From the NCBI RefSeq assembly GCF_042695135.1, contig NZ_CP170547.1, positions 3,286,001 through 3,350,000 of the forward strand: a DNA stretch of 64,000 nt. The letters are read 5' to 3'. This DNA is from Epilithonimonas sp042695135. Its GTDB lineage: Bacteria > Bacteroidota > Bacteroidia > Flavobacteriales > Weeksellaceae. The translations under genes and the position numbers were made by a program. Within the stretch, counting starts at the first letter, position 1. Every line of letters starts with the position of its first letter. Shown in pieces: positions 34,262 through 42,938 of the stretch. The notes beneath the pieces were generated by a model that ran no database searches, was not told where the DNA came from, and saw nothing but the letters and a program-made list of their open reading frames with translations.

Positions 34262-35836
34262 ATGAATCCGGGAACAATTTTATTATTATTCGTTTTTGCC
34301 TATTTTATCGGGCTTTTGGTCATCTCTTATTTTACAAGCCGTAACTCGGACAACCAGTCTTTTTTCATCGGAAACAAGAAAAGTAAATGGTGGTTGGTGG
34401 CGTTTGGGATGATTGGGACGTCGCTCTCGGGCGTGACGTTTATCTCGGTTCCCGGAACAGTCGGGAAGATGACGGCGGGCGATTATGCGTTTGGCGGCTT
34501 CGAATATTATATGATGGTGATTGGATTTTTCATCGGATATTTCATTGTGGCAGGCGTTCTGCTGCCGCTTTATTACCGTATGAATCTGACTTCGATTTAT
34601 ACTTATTTGGGGCGAAGATTCAATGTGGAGGCGCATAAAATCGGGTCTTTGTTTTTTATCATTTCGAGAGCGATTGGGGCGACGGCGAGGTTGTATCTGG
34701 TGGTAAATATTCTTCAAATATTTTTGCTTGAGAATCTTGGCGTTCCGTTCTGGGTAACGGCTTTTGTGCTGTTGCTTATGATTTTGCTTTACACGTTTGA
34801 AGGCGGCGTAAAAACCATTGTGATTACCGATACCTTGCAGACGTCGTTTATGATCTTGAGTTTGATTGCCTGCATTGTTTATATTTTATCAAATTTGAAT
34901 CTGTCTTTCGGTGAAGCTTACTCGATTCTGGAGCAGAAACAATACACGCATTTCATTAATACGGACATTAATTCCAAAACTTTTTTCCTGAAAACCATTC
35001 TGGGCGGGATGTTCATCACGATTGCGATGACAGGCCTTGACCAGGAAATGATGCAGAAAAACATCTCGGTGGACAACCTGAAAAACTCGAAAAAGAATAT
35101 GCTGACGTTTGCCGGAACTTTGCTTTTTGTGAATCTCGCGTTCTTGTTTTTGGGCGGTTTGCTCTATCTTTTTGCGATACAAAATGGCGCGGGTTACTCT
35201 ACCGTAACAAATATTGTGGATGGAAAAGAAGTGGTGACCAATCTTTTCGGGTTTAAAGATGCGGCAGGCAATGTAACCAATATTATGGGTGACGACCTTT
35301 TCCCGGCGTTGTCTCTGGGACATTTTCCTATGGCGTTGTCTGTAATTTTTATTATCGGATTAATTTCTGCCCTATTCCCTTCTGCTGACGGCGCTTTGAC
35401 GGCGGTGACGAGTTCCTATTGCGTCGACCTTTTGGGCTTGAATGAGGACCAGCAAAGAACGGAGAAGCAAAAGAAAAGACTGAGAATGAAAGTTCATTTG
35501 ACTTTCACGGTGGTGTTTTTCGTTTTGATTATGGTTTTTAAAGCCATCAATGAGAAGTCGATTGTTTATTTGATTATGGAAATTGCGGGTTACACTTACG
35601 GGCCACTTTTAGGACTGTTTGCTTTTGGGATTCTGACGAAATTTACGATTGTAAAAAAATACGCCATCTTGGCTGTGACGCTACTTGCGCCGGTTTTGAC
35701 TTATCTGATAAATCTTTATGTGACCAATAATACGGATTACAGAATCGGGGTGGAATTGATTATTTTGAATGGGTTTTTGACGTTTTGGGGATTGTGGTTG
35801 GTGCGGTCGAAGAGGGAAACTTTAATAGTAGAATAA
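34262..35836 (+). CDS. Sodium:solute symporter (SSS family)
   Basis: 524 residues, about 13-14 transmembrane helices. Family signs: FFIGNKKSKWWLVAFGMIGTSLSGVTFISVPG near the start (SSS first repeat), a GFFIGYFIVAGVLLPLYYR stretch, YTFEGGVKTIVITDTLQT and GLISALFPSADGALTAVTSSY with the sodium-site Ser/Thr. It imports a solute such as a sugar, nucleoside or carboxylate with Na+; the substrate is not evident. The gene looks more G+C-rich than its neighbours by eye. Its TAA overlaps the next start (ATAATGA). Confidence 0.85.
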   Translation: MNPGTILLLFVFAYFIGLLVISYFTSRNSDNQSFFIGNKKSKWWLVAFGMIGTSLSGVTFISVPGTVGKMTAGDYAFGGFEYYMMVIGFFIGYFIVAGVLLPLYYRMNLTSIYTYLGRRFNVEAHKIGSLFFIISRAIGATARLYLVVNILQIFLLENLGVPFWVTAFVLLLMILLYTFEGGVKTIVITDTLQTSFMILSLIACIVYILSNLNLSFGEAYSILEQKQYTHFINTDINSKTFFLKTILGGMFITIAMTGLDQEMMQKNISVDNLKNSKKNMLTFAGTLLFVNLAFLFLGGLLYLFAIQNGAGYSTVTNIVDGKEVVTNLFGFKDAAGNVTNIMGDDLFPALSLGHFPMALSVIFIIGLISALFPSADGALTAVTSSYCVDLLGLNEDQQRTEKQKKRLRMKVHLTFTVVFFVLIMVFKAINEKSIVYLIMEIAGYTYGPLLGLFAFGILTKFTIVKKYAILAVTLLAPVLTYLINLYVTNNTDYRIGVELIILNGFLTFWGLWLVRSKRETLIVE

Positions 35837-36768
35837 TGAAAAAATTAGTTTTAATCATATTAATTACACTCATGAGTCAAAATATTTTTGCTCAAAAATT
35901 AATTTCTAAAATTGATTCGATAAATACTGAAAAAGAAGTAGAAAATCTGATTCATACATTAGATAAAGATTATAAAGATTTCAAAATAAAAAAGATTGCT
36001 GACTTCAAAGAAGAACACGGAGAAAACAAATTTTGCAAAAACATTGCTGACTCTTTAAAAATTGACAAATCCTTTTATAAAGCCGATTTTGACAATAATG
36101 GATACACTGACATACTTGCAATAGGTGATTATTATGATTTCAAAATTTTTGTTTTAATGAATTACGGAAATGATTCTTTAAAAATAAATAGATTGACCCG
36201 TAGAAGTTTTCAAAACTGTACTTTTCCAAAAATTATAAATGATTCGATAATCAATTATTATTATTTTTCTGAACCACATATCTTTAGTGAAGAAAAATCT
36301 AAGCTAACCAAAAAAGATTTGATATTTAAGTTCGGTGATTTTGTTGAATACAACTCAAAACCAAATTCCTATAAAATTGAAAAAATAGAATTTCAAACAA
36401 CGATGTGTTATGGAACTTGTCCACAATTTTTCATTTCGATTGATAAAAATAAGAATGGTGTTTTTAAAGCAGAGAATTACAATATTGATAAAGCTAAAGG
36501 AAAAGTAGAAGTTAAAGGGAAATTCAATACTATCATCACTGATAATGATTACAACGAATTGGTTAGCATACTGAACTATGTTGATTTTCCAAACCTAGAA
36601 GATAATTACTCTGTCAACTGGACTGATGACCAGACATCGACGTTAAAAATCACTTACAATAATGGAAAAGTGAAAGAAATAAGTGATTATGGTATGATTG
36701 GAACTTATGGCTTAGACAGAATTTACAGTTTATTTTTTGATTTACGATTTAACCAAAATTGGAAATAA
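35836..36768 (+). CDS. Secreted DUF6438-domain protein
   Basis: 310 residues from the ATG at 35836, which overlaps the stop of the symporter gene; an upstream in-frame extension runs inside that gene. Signal peptide MKKLVLIILITLMSQNIFAQ. The N-terminal half is unassigned, with a DFDNNGYTDILAIGDYYDF strand pattern like a VCBS/FG-GAP blade. The C-terminal part (IEFQTTMCYGTCPQFFISID ... ITYNNGKVKEISDYG) is a DUF6438 domain with its Cys-x-x-x-Cys pair. Function unknown; the sequence is clearly AT-richer than the symporter gene. Confidence 0.65.
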   Translation: MKKLVLIILITLMSQNIFAQKLISKIDSINTEKEVENLIHTLDKDYKDFKIKKIADFKEEHGENKFCKNIADSLKIDKSFYKADFDNNGYTDILAIGDYYDFKIFVLMNYGNDSLKINRLTRRSFQNCTFPKIINDSIINYYYFSEPHIFSEEKSKLTKKDLIFKFGDFVEYNSKPNSYKIEKIEFQTTMCYGTCPQFFISIDKNKNGVFKAENYNIDKAKGKVEVKGKFNTIITDNDYNELVSILNYVDFPNLEDNYSVNWTDDQTSTLKITYNNGKVKEISDYGMIGTYGLDRIYSLFFDLRFNQNWK

Positions 36769-36769
36769 A

Positions 36770-37183
36770 ATGAAAACCCACACCACCAACTACACCAGCA
36801 CATTAATAGAAATCGCAGAAGATTCTCCGGTTTCCAAAGCGGTGATTCCAGTGGTGATAAATGAGAGGAAAACGATTGCCAATTATCAATTCGAAAAGCT
36901 GTCAAAAAAACCTTTGAAATATACTTCCGATGAATTGTTATTTGAAATTTTTGCGGAACGAAATGACATTTCGCCTTCGGAGTTTGAGGAAGAGAAAGGG
37001 AAGTTCTTTTTAAAAGGTCAAGCTTGCTTGCGAACTTCGCCTTTAGCTAAGAAAAATGGATTCGGGATTTTTCATAATGAGGATTCTAAAATCCAATTGA
37101 TCCCGGCAGAATCTGATGATTATCAAAAATTGTTGGCTGATGATTCTGTGAAGAAAGTGAAGGCAATGAAGTCTAAAAAGTGA
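36770..37183 (+). CDS. DUF6157 family protein
   Basis: 137 residues starting MKTHTTNYTSTLIEIAEDSP. The conserved blocks are the N-terminal HTTNYTSTLIEIAEDSP, PVVINERKTIANYQFE, PLKYTSDELLFEIFAERNDI, and KGQACLRTSPLAKKNGFGIFHNED. This is what I know as DUF6157, a small cytosolic protein of unknown function. It begins 1 nt after the previous stop, so translation is probably linked. Converges with the AraC regulator gene, 7 nt away. Confidence 0.7.
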   Translation: MKTHTTNYTSTLIEIAEDSPVSKAVIPVVINERKTIANYQFEKLSKKPLKYTSDELLFEIFAERNDISPSEFEEEKGKFFLKGQACLRTSPLAKKNGFGIFHNEDSKIQLIPAESDDYQKLLADDSVKKVKAMKSKK

Positions 37184-37190
37184 TTTGGCT

Positions 37191-38036
37191 TTAAGCTAAA
37201 CTCCGACTCTTATTTTTATACGAACCCAGCGTTTTGCTTTTCTTATTTTTAAAGTAATGCGACAGGTGGCTTTCGTCCGTAAAACCAAATTCATAAGCGA
37301 TCTGCTTGATGGTATTCTGTCCGGATTCAATCCTTCTTTCTATTAATGCCATCCGATAATCATTGACATAATCACGGTAAGAAACTTCGAAATTCCGTTT
37401 AAAATAAGCACTGAAATAAGTTGGCGAAATATTGAAATGGTAAGCAATATTTTTGATTCGAATGGTCTCCGGCTGATAGATATTCTGATGAATATAAGAG
37501 ATCACATCTTCTTTATTTTGAAGTCCTACATCTAATCGAATGTCCATTTTTGAGGTTGCTTCTTTTATTAATCCGAAAATTGAAAGAATCTGATAAAAAA
37601 CGATTGGCGAAGTGGAGACATCTTTTCTGCAATTATAAGATAAAATATTTTCAATTGTCTTTTTGAGGATCGTTTTGCAAGGCTCTGAAAAGATGAGCTT
37701 TTTCTCTTTCAGGATTTGTTTTCGCATCACATTTTCCGGAGAGTTCATTGCAAAGGAATCTGGCGAAAGATGTTTATTCCCTTTGAAATAATCATCGGTG
37801 AACTTGATGAAAATCAGTCTTGAATATTTATTGTACTCAAAATAATGCTGGTCGTCTGGCGAAATCAGGAAAAGGTCGCCACATTTGTAAGGCAGAATAA
37901 TGTTGTTGATATGGTGATTGCCATTTCCTTTCAAAACATAAATCATCTCATAATAAGTATGACTGTGCGATGGATGGCCAAACGCCTCGCCTTCCAAATC
38001 ACTAATCACCAAAGACTCAAATTGCAGCTTTTTCAC
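37191..38036 (-). CDS. AraC-family transcriptional regulator
   Basis: 281 residues. The N-terminal cupin sensor domain has HSHTYYEMIYVLKGNGNHHINN and CGDLFLISPDDQHYFEY (His/Glu effector pocket). The C-terminal two-HTH domain is IRIKNIAYHFNISPTYFSAYFKR and KQIAYEFGFTDESHLSHYFKN, complete. It is divergent from the aldo/keto-reductase series starting at 38203, so it is the likely local regulator of those genes in response to a small effector, inferred from position. Confidence 0.88.
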   Translation of the reverse strand: MKKLQFESLVISDLEGEAFGHPSHSHTYYEMIYVLKGNGNHHINNIILPYKCGDLFLISPDDQHYFEYNKYSRLIFIKFTDDYFKGNKHLSPDSFAMNSPENVMRKQILKEKKLIFSEPCKTILKKTIENILSYNCRKDVSTSPIVFYQILSIFGLIKEATSKMDIRLDVGLQNKEDVISYIHQNIYQPETIRIKNIAYHFNISPTYFSAYFKRNFEVSYRDYVNDYRMALIERRIESGQNTIKQIAYEFGFTDESHLSHYFKNKKSKTLGSYKNKSRSLA

Positions 38037-38141
38037 AATACTAAATTAATTTTAATTCCTTAACGATAGCATAAAAATACAATTATTTAAATTAATAATA
38101 CAAGCTGGAATTTTTATTTTTTCCCAATATTTGTATAGGTA

Positions 38142-38149
38142 TATATTTG
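38142..38149 (+). promoter_or_regulatory. -7 box (TATATTTG) for the aldo/keto-reductase operon
   Basis: Exact TAnnTTTG, 53 bp before the ATG at 38203, in the 166-bp divergent region shared with the AraC gene. No standard -33 TTG at correct spacing, as expected for an activator-dependent promoter. Confidence 0.5.
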
Positions 38150-38202
38150 AATATTAAATATTAATTTCAGAAACATCTTAATCAGCAAAAATTTAATTAA
38201 AA

Positions 38203-39186
38203 ATGGAATATAGAAAATTAGGACACAGCGATCTAGCAGTTTCAGCAATCACTTTCGGAGCCTGGGCTGCCGGCGGATGGATGTGGGGAAGTACGGACAG
38301 AAATGAAGCTATTGAAGCTATCAAAGCATCTTATGACGTTGGTGTAACATCTATTGACACCGCACCAATCTACGGACAAGGCACCAGCGAAGAAATTGTG
38401 GGCGAAGCAATAAAAGATATTTCCCGTGACAAAGTTCAGATTCTTACCAAATTCGGGATGCGATGGGATTTGGCAAAAGGTGATTTTGGATTCAACAGTT
38501 TCAAGAATAACGGAGACGCTATTGATGTTTATAAATACGCAGGAAAAGAAAGTATCATCTACGAATGTGAGCAAAGTCTGAAGAGATTAGGAACAGATTA
38601 TATCGATTTGTATCAAATCCATTGGCCAGATGTTACGACACCGATTGATGAAACTTTCGAAGCCGTTTCAAAATTAATTGAACAAGGCAAAGTCCGTTTC
38701 GCAGGTGTTTGTAATTACAATGCGCAACAAATGGCTGAGGCTGAGAAAACCTTGAAATTGGTCTCAAATCAAATCCCGTTCAGTATGGTAAATCGTGGGA
38801 TTGAAGCAGAAACAGTTCCTTATTGCATCGAAAATAACAAATCAATTTTAGCCTACAGTCCTTTGGAAAGAGGATTACTAACGGGAAAAATCACTTCGGA
38901 CTACAAATTTCAGGCTGGCGATCACAGAGCAAATCACGCACATTTCCAACCGGAATTTATTCAGAAAACGAATCAATTATTAGATAAAATCAAACCGATT
39001 GCAGACGAACATAATGCAACGCTTGGACAATTGGTTCTTCGCTGGACGATTGAAAGACCCGGAATTACAATTGCATTAGCCGGAGCCAGAAATGCAGAAC
39101 AAGCCGTTCAGAATGCAAAAGCGATCGACATCAATCTTTCAAAAGAAGAAATTGAAACTATTAATGAATTGGTAAATGCTTTTTAA
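38203..39186 (+). CDS. Aldo/keto reductase (first of three)
   Basis: 327 residues, a NAD(P)H-dependent TIM-barrel reductase. Catalytic tetrad: Asp in SIDTAPIYGQG with Tyr, Lys in QILTKFG, and His in YQIHWPD. LACK of a signal peptide puts it in the cytosol. The C-terminal cofactor region TIALAGARNAEQAVQNAKA is present. Start MEYRKLGHSDLAVSAITFG is typical of the IolS/YajO-like branch. It is 11 bp from the next reductase gene, so an operon is likely. Confidence 0.9.
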   Translation: MEYRKLGHSDLAVSAITFGAWAAGGWMWGSTDRNEAIEAIKASYDVGVTSIDTAPIYGQGTSEEIVGEAIKDISRDKVQILTKFGMRWDLAKGDFGFNSFKNNGDAIDVYKYAGKESIIYECEQSLKRLGTDYIDLYQIHWPDVTTPIDETFEAVSKLIEQGKVRFAGVCNYNAQQMAEAEKTLKLVSNQIPFSMVNRGIEAETVPYCIENNKSILAYSPLERGLLTGKITSDYKFQAGDHRANHAHFQPEFIQKTNQLLDKIKPIADEHNATLGQLVLRWTIERPGITIALAGARNAEQAVQNAKAIDINLSKEEIETINELVNAF

Positions 39187-39197
39187 AATTAAATAAA

Positions 39198-40250
39198 ATG
39201 GAATATAGATTTTTAGGAGGATCAGGATTGAAAGTTCCCGTTTTAAGTTTCGGAACAGCGACTTTCGGTGGCGAGGGTGATTTCTTCAAAGCCTGGGGAA
39301 ATACGCAGGTTGATGAAGCCAAAAAACTCGTCAATATTTGTATGGATGCCGGCGTTAATTTCTTTGATACAGCCGATATCTATTCCGACGGGAAATCGGA
39401 AGAAGTTCTGGGAAAAGCGATTGAAGATATTTCCCGTGATAAGCTCATTTTATCTACGAAATCTACTTTCACATTTGGTGAAGGTCCAAATAATCAAGGC
39501 TCATCCCGACTTCATATTCTGAAACAAATCGAAGGAAGTCTGAAACGTCTCGGAACAGATTATATAGATGTTTATCATATGCACGGCTTCGATGGAAATA
39601 CACCGATCGAGGAAACTTTGAAAGTTTTGGACGAATTAGTAACAAGCGGAAAAGTAAGATATATTGCAGCTTCCAATTTCTCCGGCTGGCATCTGATGAA
39701 GTCAATCGGGATTTCAGAAAAATATGGCTGGAGCAAATATATTGCGCATCAGGTTTATTACTCCTTAGCAAATCGTGATTATGAATGGGAATTGATGCCT
39801 TTGGGATTGGACCAAAATGTGGGTTCGATTATTTGGTCGCCATTGGCATCCGGAAGATTGAGCGGAAAACACGGACGAAATAAAGAAATTCCGAAGGACG
39901 GGAGAATTGCTCAAGGCGGAAGCCCTGTTCCGGAAGCCGTTGTTCAGGAAGAGATTTTTTACAATACGATTGATGCATTGGAAGATGTTGCTGGCGAAGT
40001 TGGAAAAACTGTTGCTCAGGTTGCCCTTAATTGGTTATTACAACGTCCGACCGTTTCCAGCATCATTATTGGTGCAAGAAATGAAGAACAATTGAAACAA
40101 AATCTGGAAGCTGTCGGCTGGAATCTGACTCGCGAACAAGTTGAAAAACTCGACAAAGCAAGCGAAGTTCCACCAACTTATCCGTATTGGCATCAATGGA
40201 AAAATAAAAGCCTGAACCCAACACCGGATTTTTACAGCCATTTGAAATAA
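39198..40250 (+). CDS. Aldo/keto reductase (second of three)
   Basis: 350 residues. Start MEYRFLGGSGLKVPVLSFGTATFGG; tetrad Asp/Tyr in FFDTADIYSDG, Lys in LSTKSTF and His in VYHMHGFDGN. Cofactor-binding end SSIIIGARNEEQLKQNLEAVG. The protein shares short blocks with the preceding reductase (AIEDISRDK versus AIKDISRDK), indicating an old duplication, but it is otherwise distinct. Close to the AKR family active on medium-size aldehydes or ketones; substrate unknown. Confidence 0.9.
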   Translation: MEYRFLGGSGLKVPVLSFGTATFGGEGDFFKAWGNTQVDEAKKLVNICMDAGVNFFDTADIYSDGKSEEVLGKAIEDISRDKLILSTKSTFTFGEGPNNQGSSRLHILKQIEGSLKRLGTDYIDVYHMHGFDGNTPIEETLKVLDELVTSGKVRYIAASNFSGWHLMKSIGISEKYGWSKYIAHQVYYSLANRDYEWELMPLGLDQNVGSIIWSPLASGRLSGKHGRNKEIPKDGRIAQGGSPVPEAVVQEEIFYNTIDALEDVAGEVGKTVAQVALNWLLQRPTVSSIIIGARNEEQLKQNLEAVGWNLTREQVEKLDKASEVPPTYPYWHQWKNKSLNPTPDFYSHLK

Positions 40251-40260
40251 GTTTTAAAAT

Positions 40261-40331
40261 CTCGCAGATTTTGCAGATAAACGCAGATTTTACTTCTAAA
40301 ATAAATCAGCAAAATTTGCCCAATCTGCGAG
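40261..40331. repeat. Inverted repeat with CTCGCAGATT arms
   Basis: CTCGCAGATT (40261-40270) and AATCTGCGAG (40322-40331) are exactly complementary; GCAGAT recurs in between (TTGCAGATAAACGCAGATTT). A typical dispersed element of Flavobacteriia, placed between the second reductase and the DoxX gene. Confidence 0.65.
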
Positions 40332-40373
40332 AGATTATTTGATTCATTAATTTTACCGAAATAAAATTCAACT

Positions 40374-40760
40374 ATGAAAGACTTCAAAACGATTTTCTTC
40401 TTTTTAAAATTACCGATTGCAGTTTCCCTTCTAGGTCACGGTTTGGTAAGGCTTCCAAAGTTAGCGTCATTCAGTAATTGGATGGTGACATCAATGGAGA
40501 AATCGGCAATCCCAGATTTCCTGATTATTCCTTTCAGTTATGTTTTACCGATTGTAGAGTTCCTGATTGGATTGTCATTATTAATTGGATTCCGGACCAG
40601 ACATACTTTGTTTGCAGGTTTGATTTTGATGAGCATTTTGATTTTGGGAAGTTCTTCCATCGAAAACTGGAGCGCAATAGAATCTCAACTTCTACATTCA
40701 ATTTATTTATTCGGTTTGGTTTGGTTTTGGCAGAAATATCAGCCACAATCAATTCCTTAA
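40374..40760 (+). CDS. DoxX family membrane protein
   Basis: 128 residues with four transmembrane helices (about 7-25, 46-65, 70-88, 99-122). The family pattern shows in LPIAVSLLGHGLVRLPKL, FLIIPFSYVLPIVEFLIGLSLLIGFRTRH and ILGSSSIENW. DoxX-type proteins are small inner-membrane proteins often encoded beside oxidoreductases. It is 12 bp upstream of the hydrolase gene and follows the two reductases, so probably belongs to the same unit. Confidence 0.75.
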   Translation: MKDFKTIFFFLKLPIAVSLLGHGLVRLPKLASFSNWMVTSMEKSAIPDFLIIPFSYVLPIVEFLIGLSLLIGFRTRHTLFAGLILMSILILGSSSIENWSAIESQLLHSIYLFGLVWFWQKYQPQSIP

Positions 40761-40772
40761 TTATTAAATCTT

Positions 40773-41765
40773 ATGAAATTTTTAAAATTATTAATCTTAA
40801 TTCTATCGGTCAATTTCATTTCCGCTCAGGAAAATCGCCCTGTTCTGGATATTATGCTGACGAATTACGACTATCCGTACAAAGTCGATTTCCTGAATTT
40901 GAAAAGTCAGAATCAGGATTTGAAAATGGCTTATATGGATATCAAACCAAATAAAGCGAATGGAAAAACGGTGGTTTTGCTTCACGGAAAAAACTTCAAC
41001 GGAGCTTATTGGAAAACTACGATTGACGCTTTGACTAAGGAAGGTTTCAGGGTAATTGTTCCCGACCAAATTGGATTCGGAAAATCTTCAAAACCGACTG
41101 ATTATCAATTCACTTTTCAGCAATTGGTCCAGAATACAAAGGCTATTTTGGATGATTTGAAAATTGACAAGATTTATCTTCTGGGACATTCGATGGGTGG
41201 AATGATCGCAACAAGATTTACATTAATGTATCCTGAAACAGTCGAGAAATTAATCCTTGAAAATCCAATCGGACTGGAAGACTGGAAATTGGTTGCGCCT
41301 TACACATCCATTGATAAAAATTACGAAACCGAACTGAAAGCCGACTACGAATCGACAAAAAAATATCAAAACGGATTCTATTACGACAACAAATGGAAAC
41401 CGGAATATGACGAATGGGTTTACCTTTTGACCGGTTGGACAAAATCTCCGGATTATCCAAAAGTAGCTTTGGTAAATGCTAAAACTTCTGATATGATTTT
41501 TACGCAACCTGTGGTTTATGAATTTCAAAACCTGAATGTTCCCACTTTATTAATTATCGGAACGCGTGACAGAACGGCGATCGGAAAAAACAATGTGAAA
41601 GACCCTGCAGTCGCCGCAAAAATGGGACAATATCAAATCTTAGGAAAGGAAGCTCAGAAAAAAATAAAAGGTTCAAAACTGGTTGAAATAGAAAACGTCG
41701 GACATCTTCCGCACATCGAAGTTTTTGACCAATTTATCAAACCTGTAAAGGAATTTTTAAAATAA
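40773..41765 (+). CDS. Secreted alpha/beta hydrolase
   Basis: 330 residues with signal peptide (MKFLKLLILILSVNFISAQ). VVLLHGKNFNGAYW forms the oxyanion region; the nucleophile elbow is LLGHSMGGM with Ser140; the acid and base lie in IGTRDRTA and VGHLPHIE. The cap is larger than in the hydrolase at 2740. The general form is that of epoxide hydrolase or haloalkane dehalogenase-like enzymes, but I cannot name a substrate. Follows DoxX by 12 bp. Confidence 0.82.
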   Translation: MKFLKLLILILSVNFISAQENRPVLDIMLTNYDYPYKVDFLNLKSQNQDLKMAYMDIKPNKANGKTVVLLHGKNFNGAYWKTTIDALTKEGFRVIVPDQIGFGKSSKPTDYQFTFQQLVQNTKAILDDLKIDKIYLLGHSMGGMIATRFTLMYPETVEKLILENPIGLEDWKLVAPYTSIDKNYETELKADYESTKKYQNGFYYDNKWKPEYDEWVYLLTGWTKSPDYPKVALVNAKTSDMIFTQPVVYEFQNLNVPTLLIIGTRDRTAIGKNNVKDPAVAAKMGQYQILGKEAQKKIKGSKLVEIENVGHLPHIEVFDQFIKPVKEFLK

Positions 41766-41777
41766 TAAAATAGAATA

Positions 41778-41969
41778 TTGAACACGAAGCTCACAAAGAA
41801 CTATAAAAACAATGTCAATTTTAAGTTTCACAAATCAAAGATTCATCGATTCTTTTAAAATCAATAAAAATATTGAGATAAAGGTGCTTCGCTTATATAA
41901 GTTTTACGGCTTCGTGAACTTGAAACACTGAAGAATTGAAATTTAAAACTTTGTGGACTTTGTGTTCAA
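41778..41969. repeat. Non-coding stretch bounded by imperfect inverted repeats
   Basis: AACACGAAGCTCACAAAG near 41781 and CTTTGTGGACTTTGTGTT near 41949 are inverted copies with three differences over 21 bp; the interior has further fragments such as CTTCGTGAACTT. No open frame of note. It resembles a small non-autonomous dispersed element, 222 bp between hydrolase and third reductase genes. Confidence 0.5.
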
Positions 41970-41987
41970 TAAAAATAATTATTCAAA

Positions 41988-42935
41988 ATGAAAAAATTAA
42001 ATATTAAAAATACAGACTTAGAAATCGCTCCGATCAATTTTGGAGGAAACGTTTTCGGATGGACTTTGGACGAAAAAGAATCTTTCAATATCCTAAACAA
42101 ATTTGAAGAAGGCGGATTTAACTTTATTGATACAGCCGACATCTATTCCTGGTGGGTTGGCGGAAAAGAAGGTGGACAATCCGAAACCATTATCGGAAAG
42201 TGGATTAAAGAAAGAAAAAACAGGGAAAATGTAATTGTTGCTACGAAAGTTGGCGGACAAGACGGAACGCATCCTGTAGATACGAGCAAAAAACACATTT
42301 TGGAATCTGTTGACAAATCTCTGATACGCCTTGGAACAGATTATATCGATTTGTATTACACGCATTTTGATGATGAAAAAACACCGGTTGAAGAAACACT
42401 TTCTGCTTATGACGAGATCATCAAAGCCGGAAAAGTGAGATATATTGCCGCATCCAATATTTCGCAAGAGAGATTGATTGAATCTTTTGAAGTCGCTGAG
42501 AAAAATAATTTGCCTAAATATGTTGCGCTTCAGCCTCATTATAATTTGGTGGAAAGAGAAAAATTCGAAACGGAATACGCATCATTGGTGGAAAAATACG
42601 GATTGAGCGTTTTCCCATATTGGTCTTTAGCAGCGGGATTTTTAACCGGAAAATACAGAACAGAAGAGGATTTTGAAAAAACAGCAAGAGGTGGCGGCAT
42701 CAAGAAATATTTTGATGATAAAGGAAAAGCAGTTTTGAGTGCACTTGACAAAGTTTCAGAAAAACACCAATCTCAACCTGCAACTGTTGCGTTGGCTTGG
42801 CTGTTGGCAAATCCGCTAATCACAGCGCCAATCGTAAGTGCAACGAGCGAACGACAATTGCAAACCATTTTCGATGCGCCAAAATTAAATTTAGATTCCG
42901 AAGATTTGGAAATCCTTAATCAAGCTTCAAAATAA
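41988..42935 (+). CDS. Aldo/keto reductase (third of three)
   Basis: 315 residues. Start MKKLNIKNTDLEIAPINFGGNVFGW; tetrad Asp/Tyr in FIDTADIYSWW, Lys in VATKVGG and His in YYTHFDD. The end ITAPIVSATSERQLQTIFDA carries the cofactor-binding residues. The Trp-Trp after the catalytic Tyr suggests a different active-site shape from the first two reductases. The MFS gene follows after 3 bp, so they are almost certainly co-transcribed. Confidence 0.9.
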   Translation: MKKLNIKNTDLEIAPINFGGNVFGWTLDEKESFNILNKFEEGGFNFIDTADIYSWWVGGKEGGQSETIIGKWIKERKNRENVIVATKVGGQDGTHPVDTSKKHILESVDKSLIRLGTDYIDLYYTHFDDEKTPVEETLSAYDEIIKAGKVRYIAASNISQERLIESFEVAEKNNLPKYVALQPHYNLVEREKFETEYASLVEKYGLSVFPYWSLAAGFLTGKYRTEEDFEKTARGGGIKKYFDDKGKAVLSALDKVSEKHQSQPATVALAWLLANPLITAPIVSATSERQLQTIFDAPKLNLDSEDLEILNQASK

Positions 42936-42938
42936 GCA

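Noticed and set aside
34286..35323. Open frames of about 140 codons on the minus strand of the symporter gene
   Set aside because: Antisense shadows of a clear 524-residue membrane protein; Arg/His-rich sequences without domain content.
40261..40331. CRISPR-like repeat
   Set aside because: Only an inverted pair with short internal GCAGAT words, no regular spacers or cas genes.
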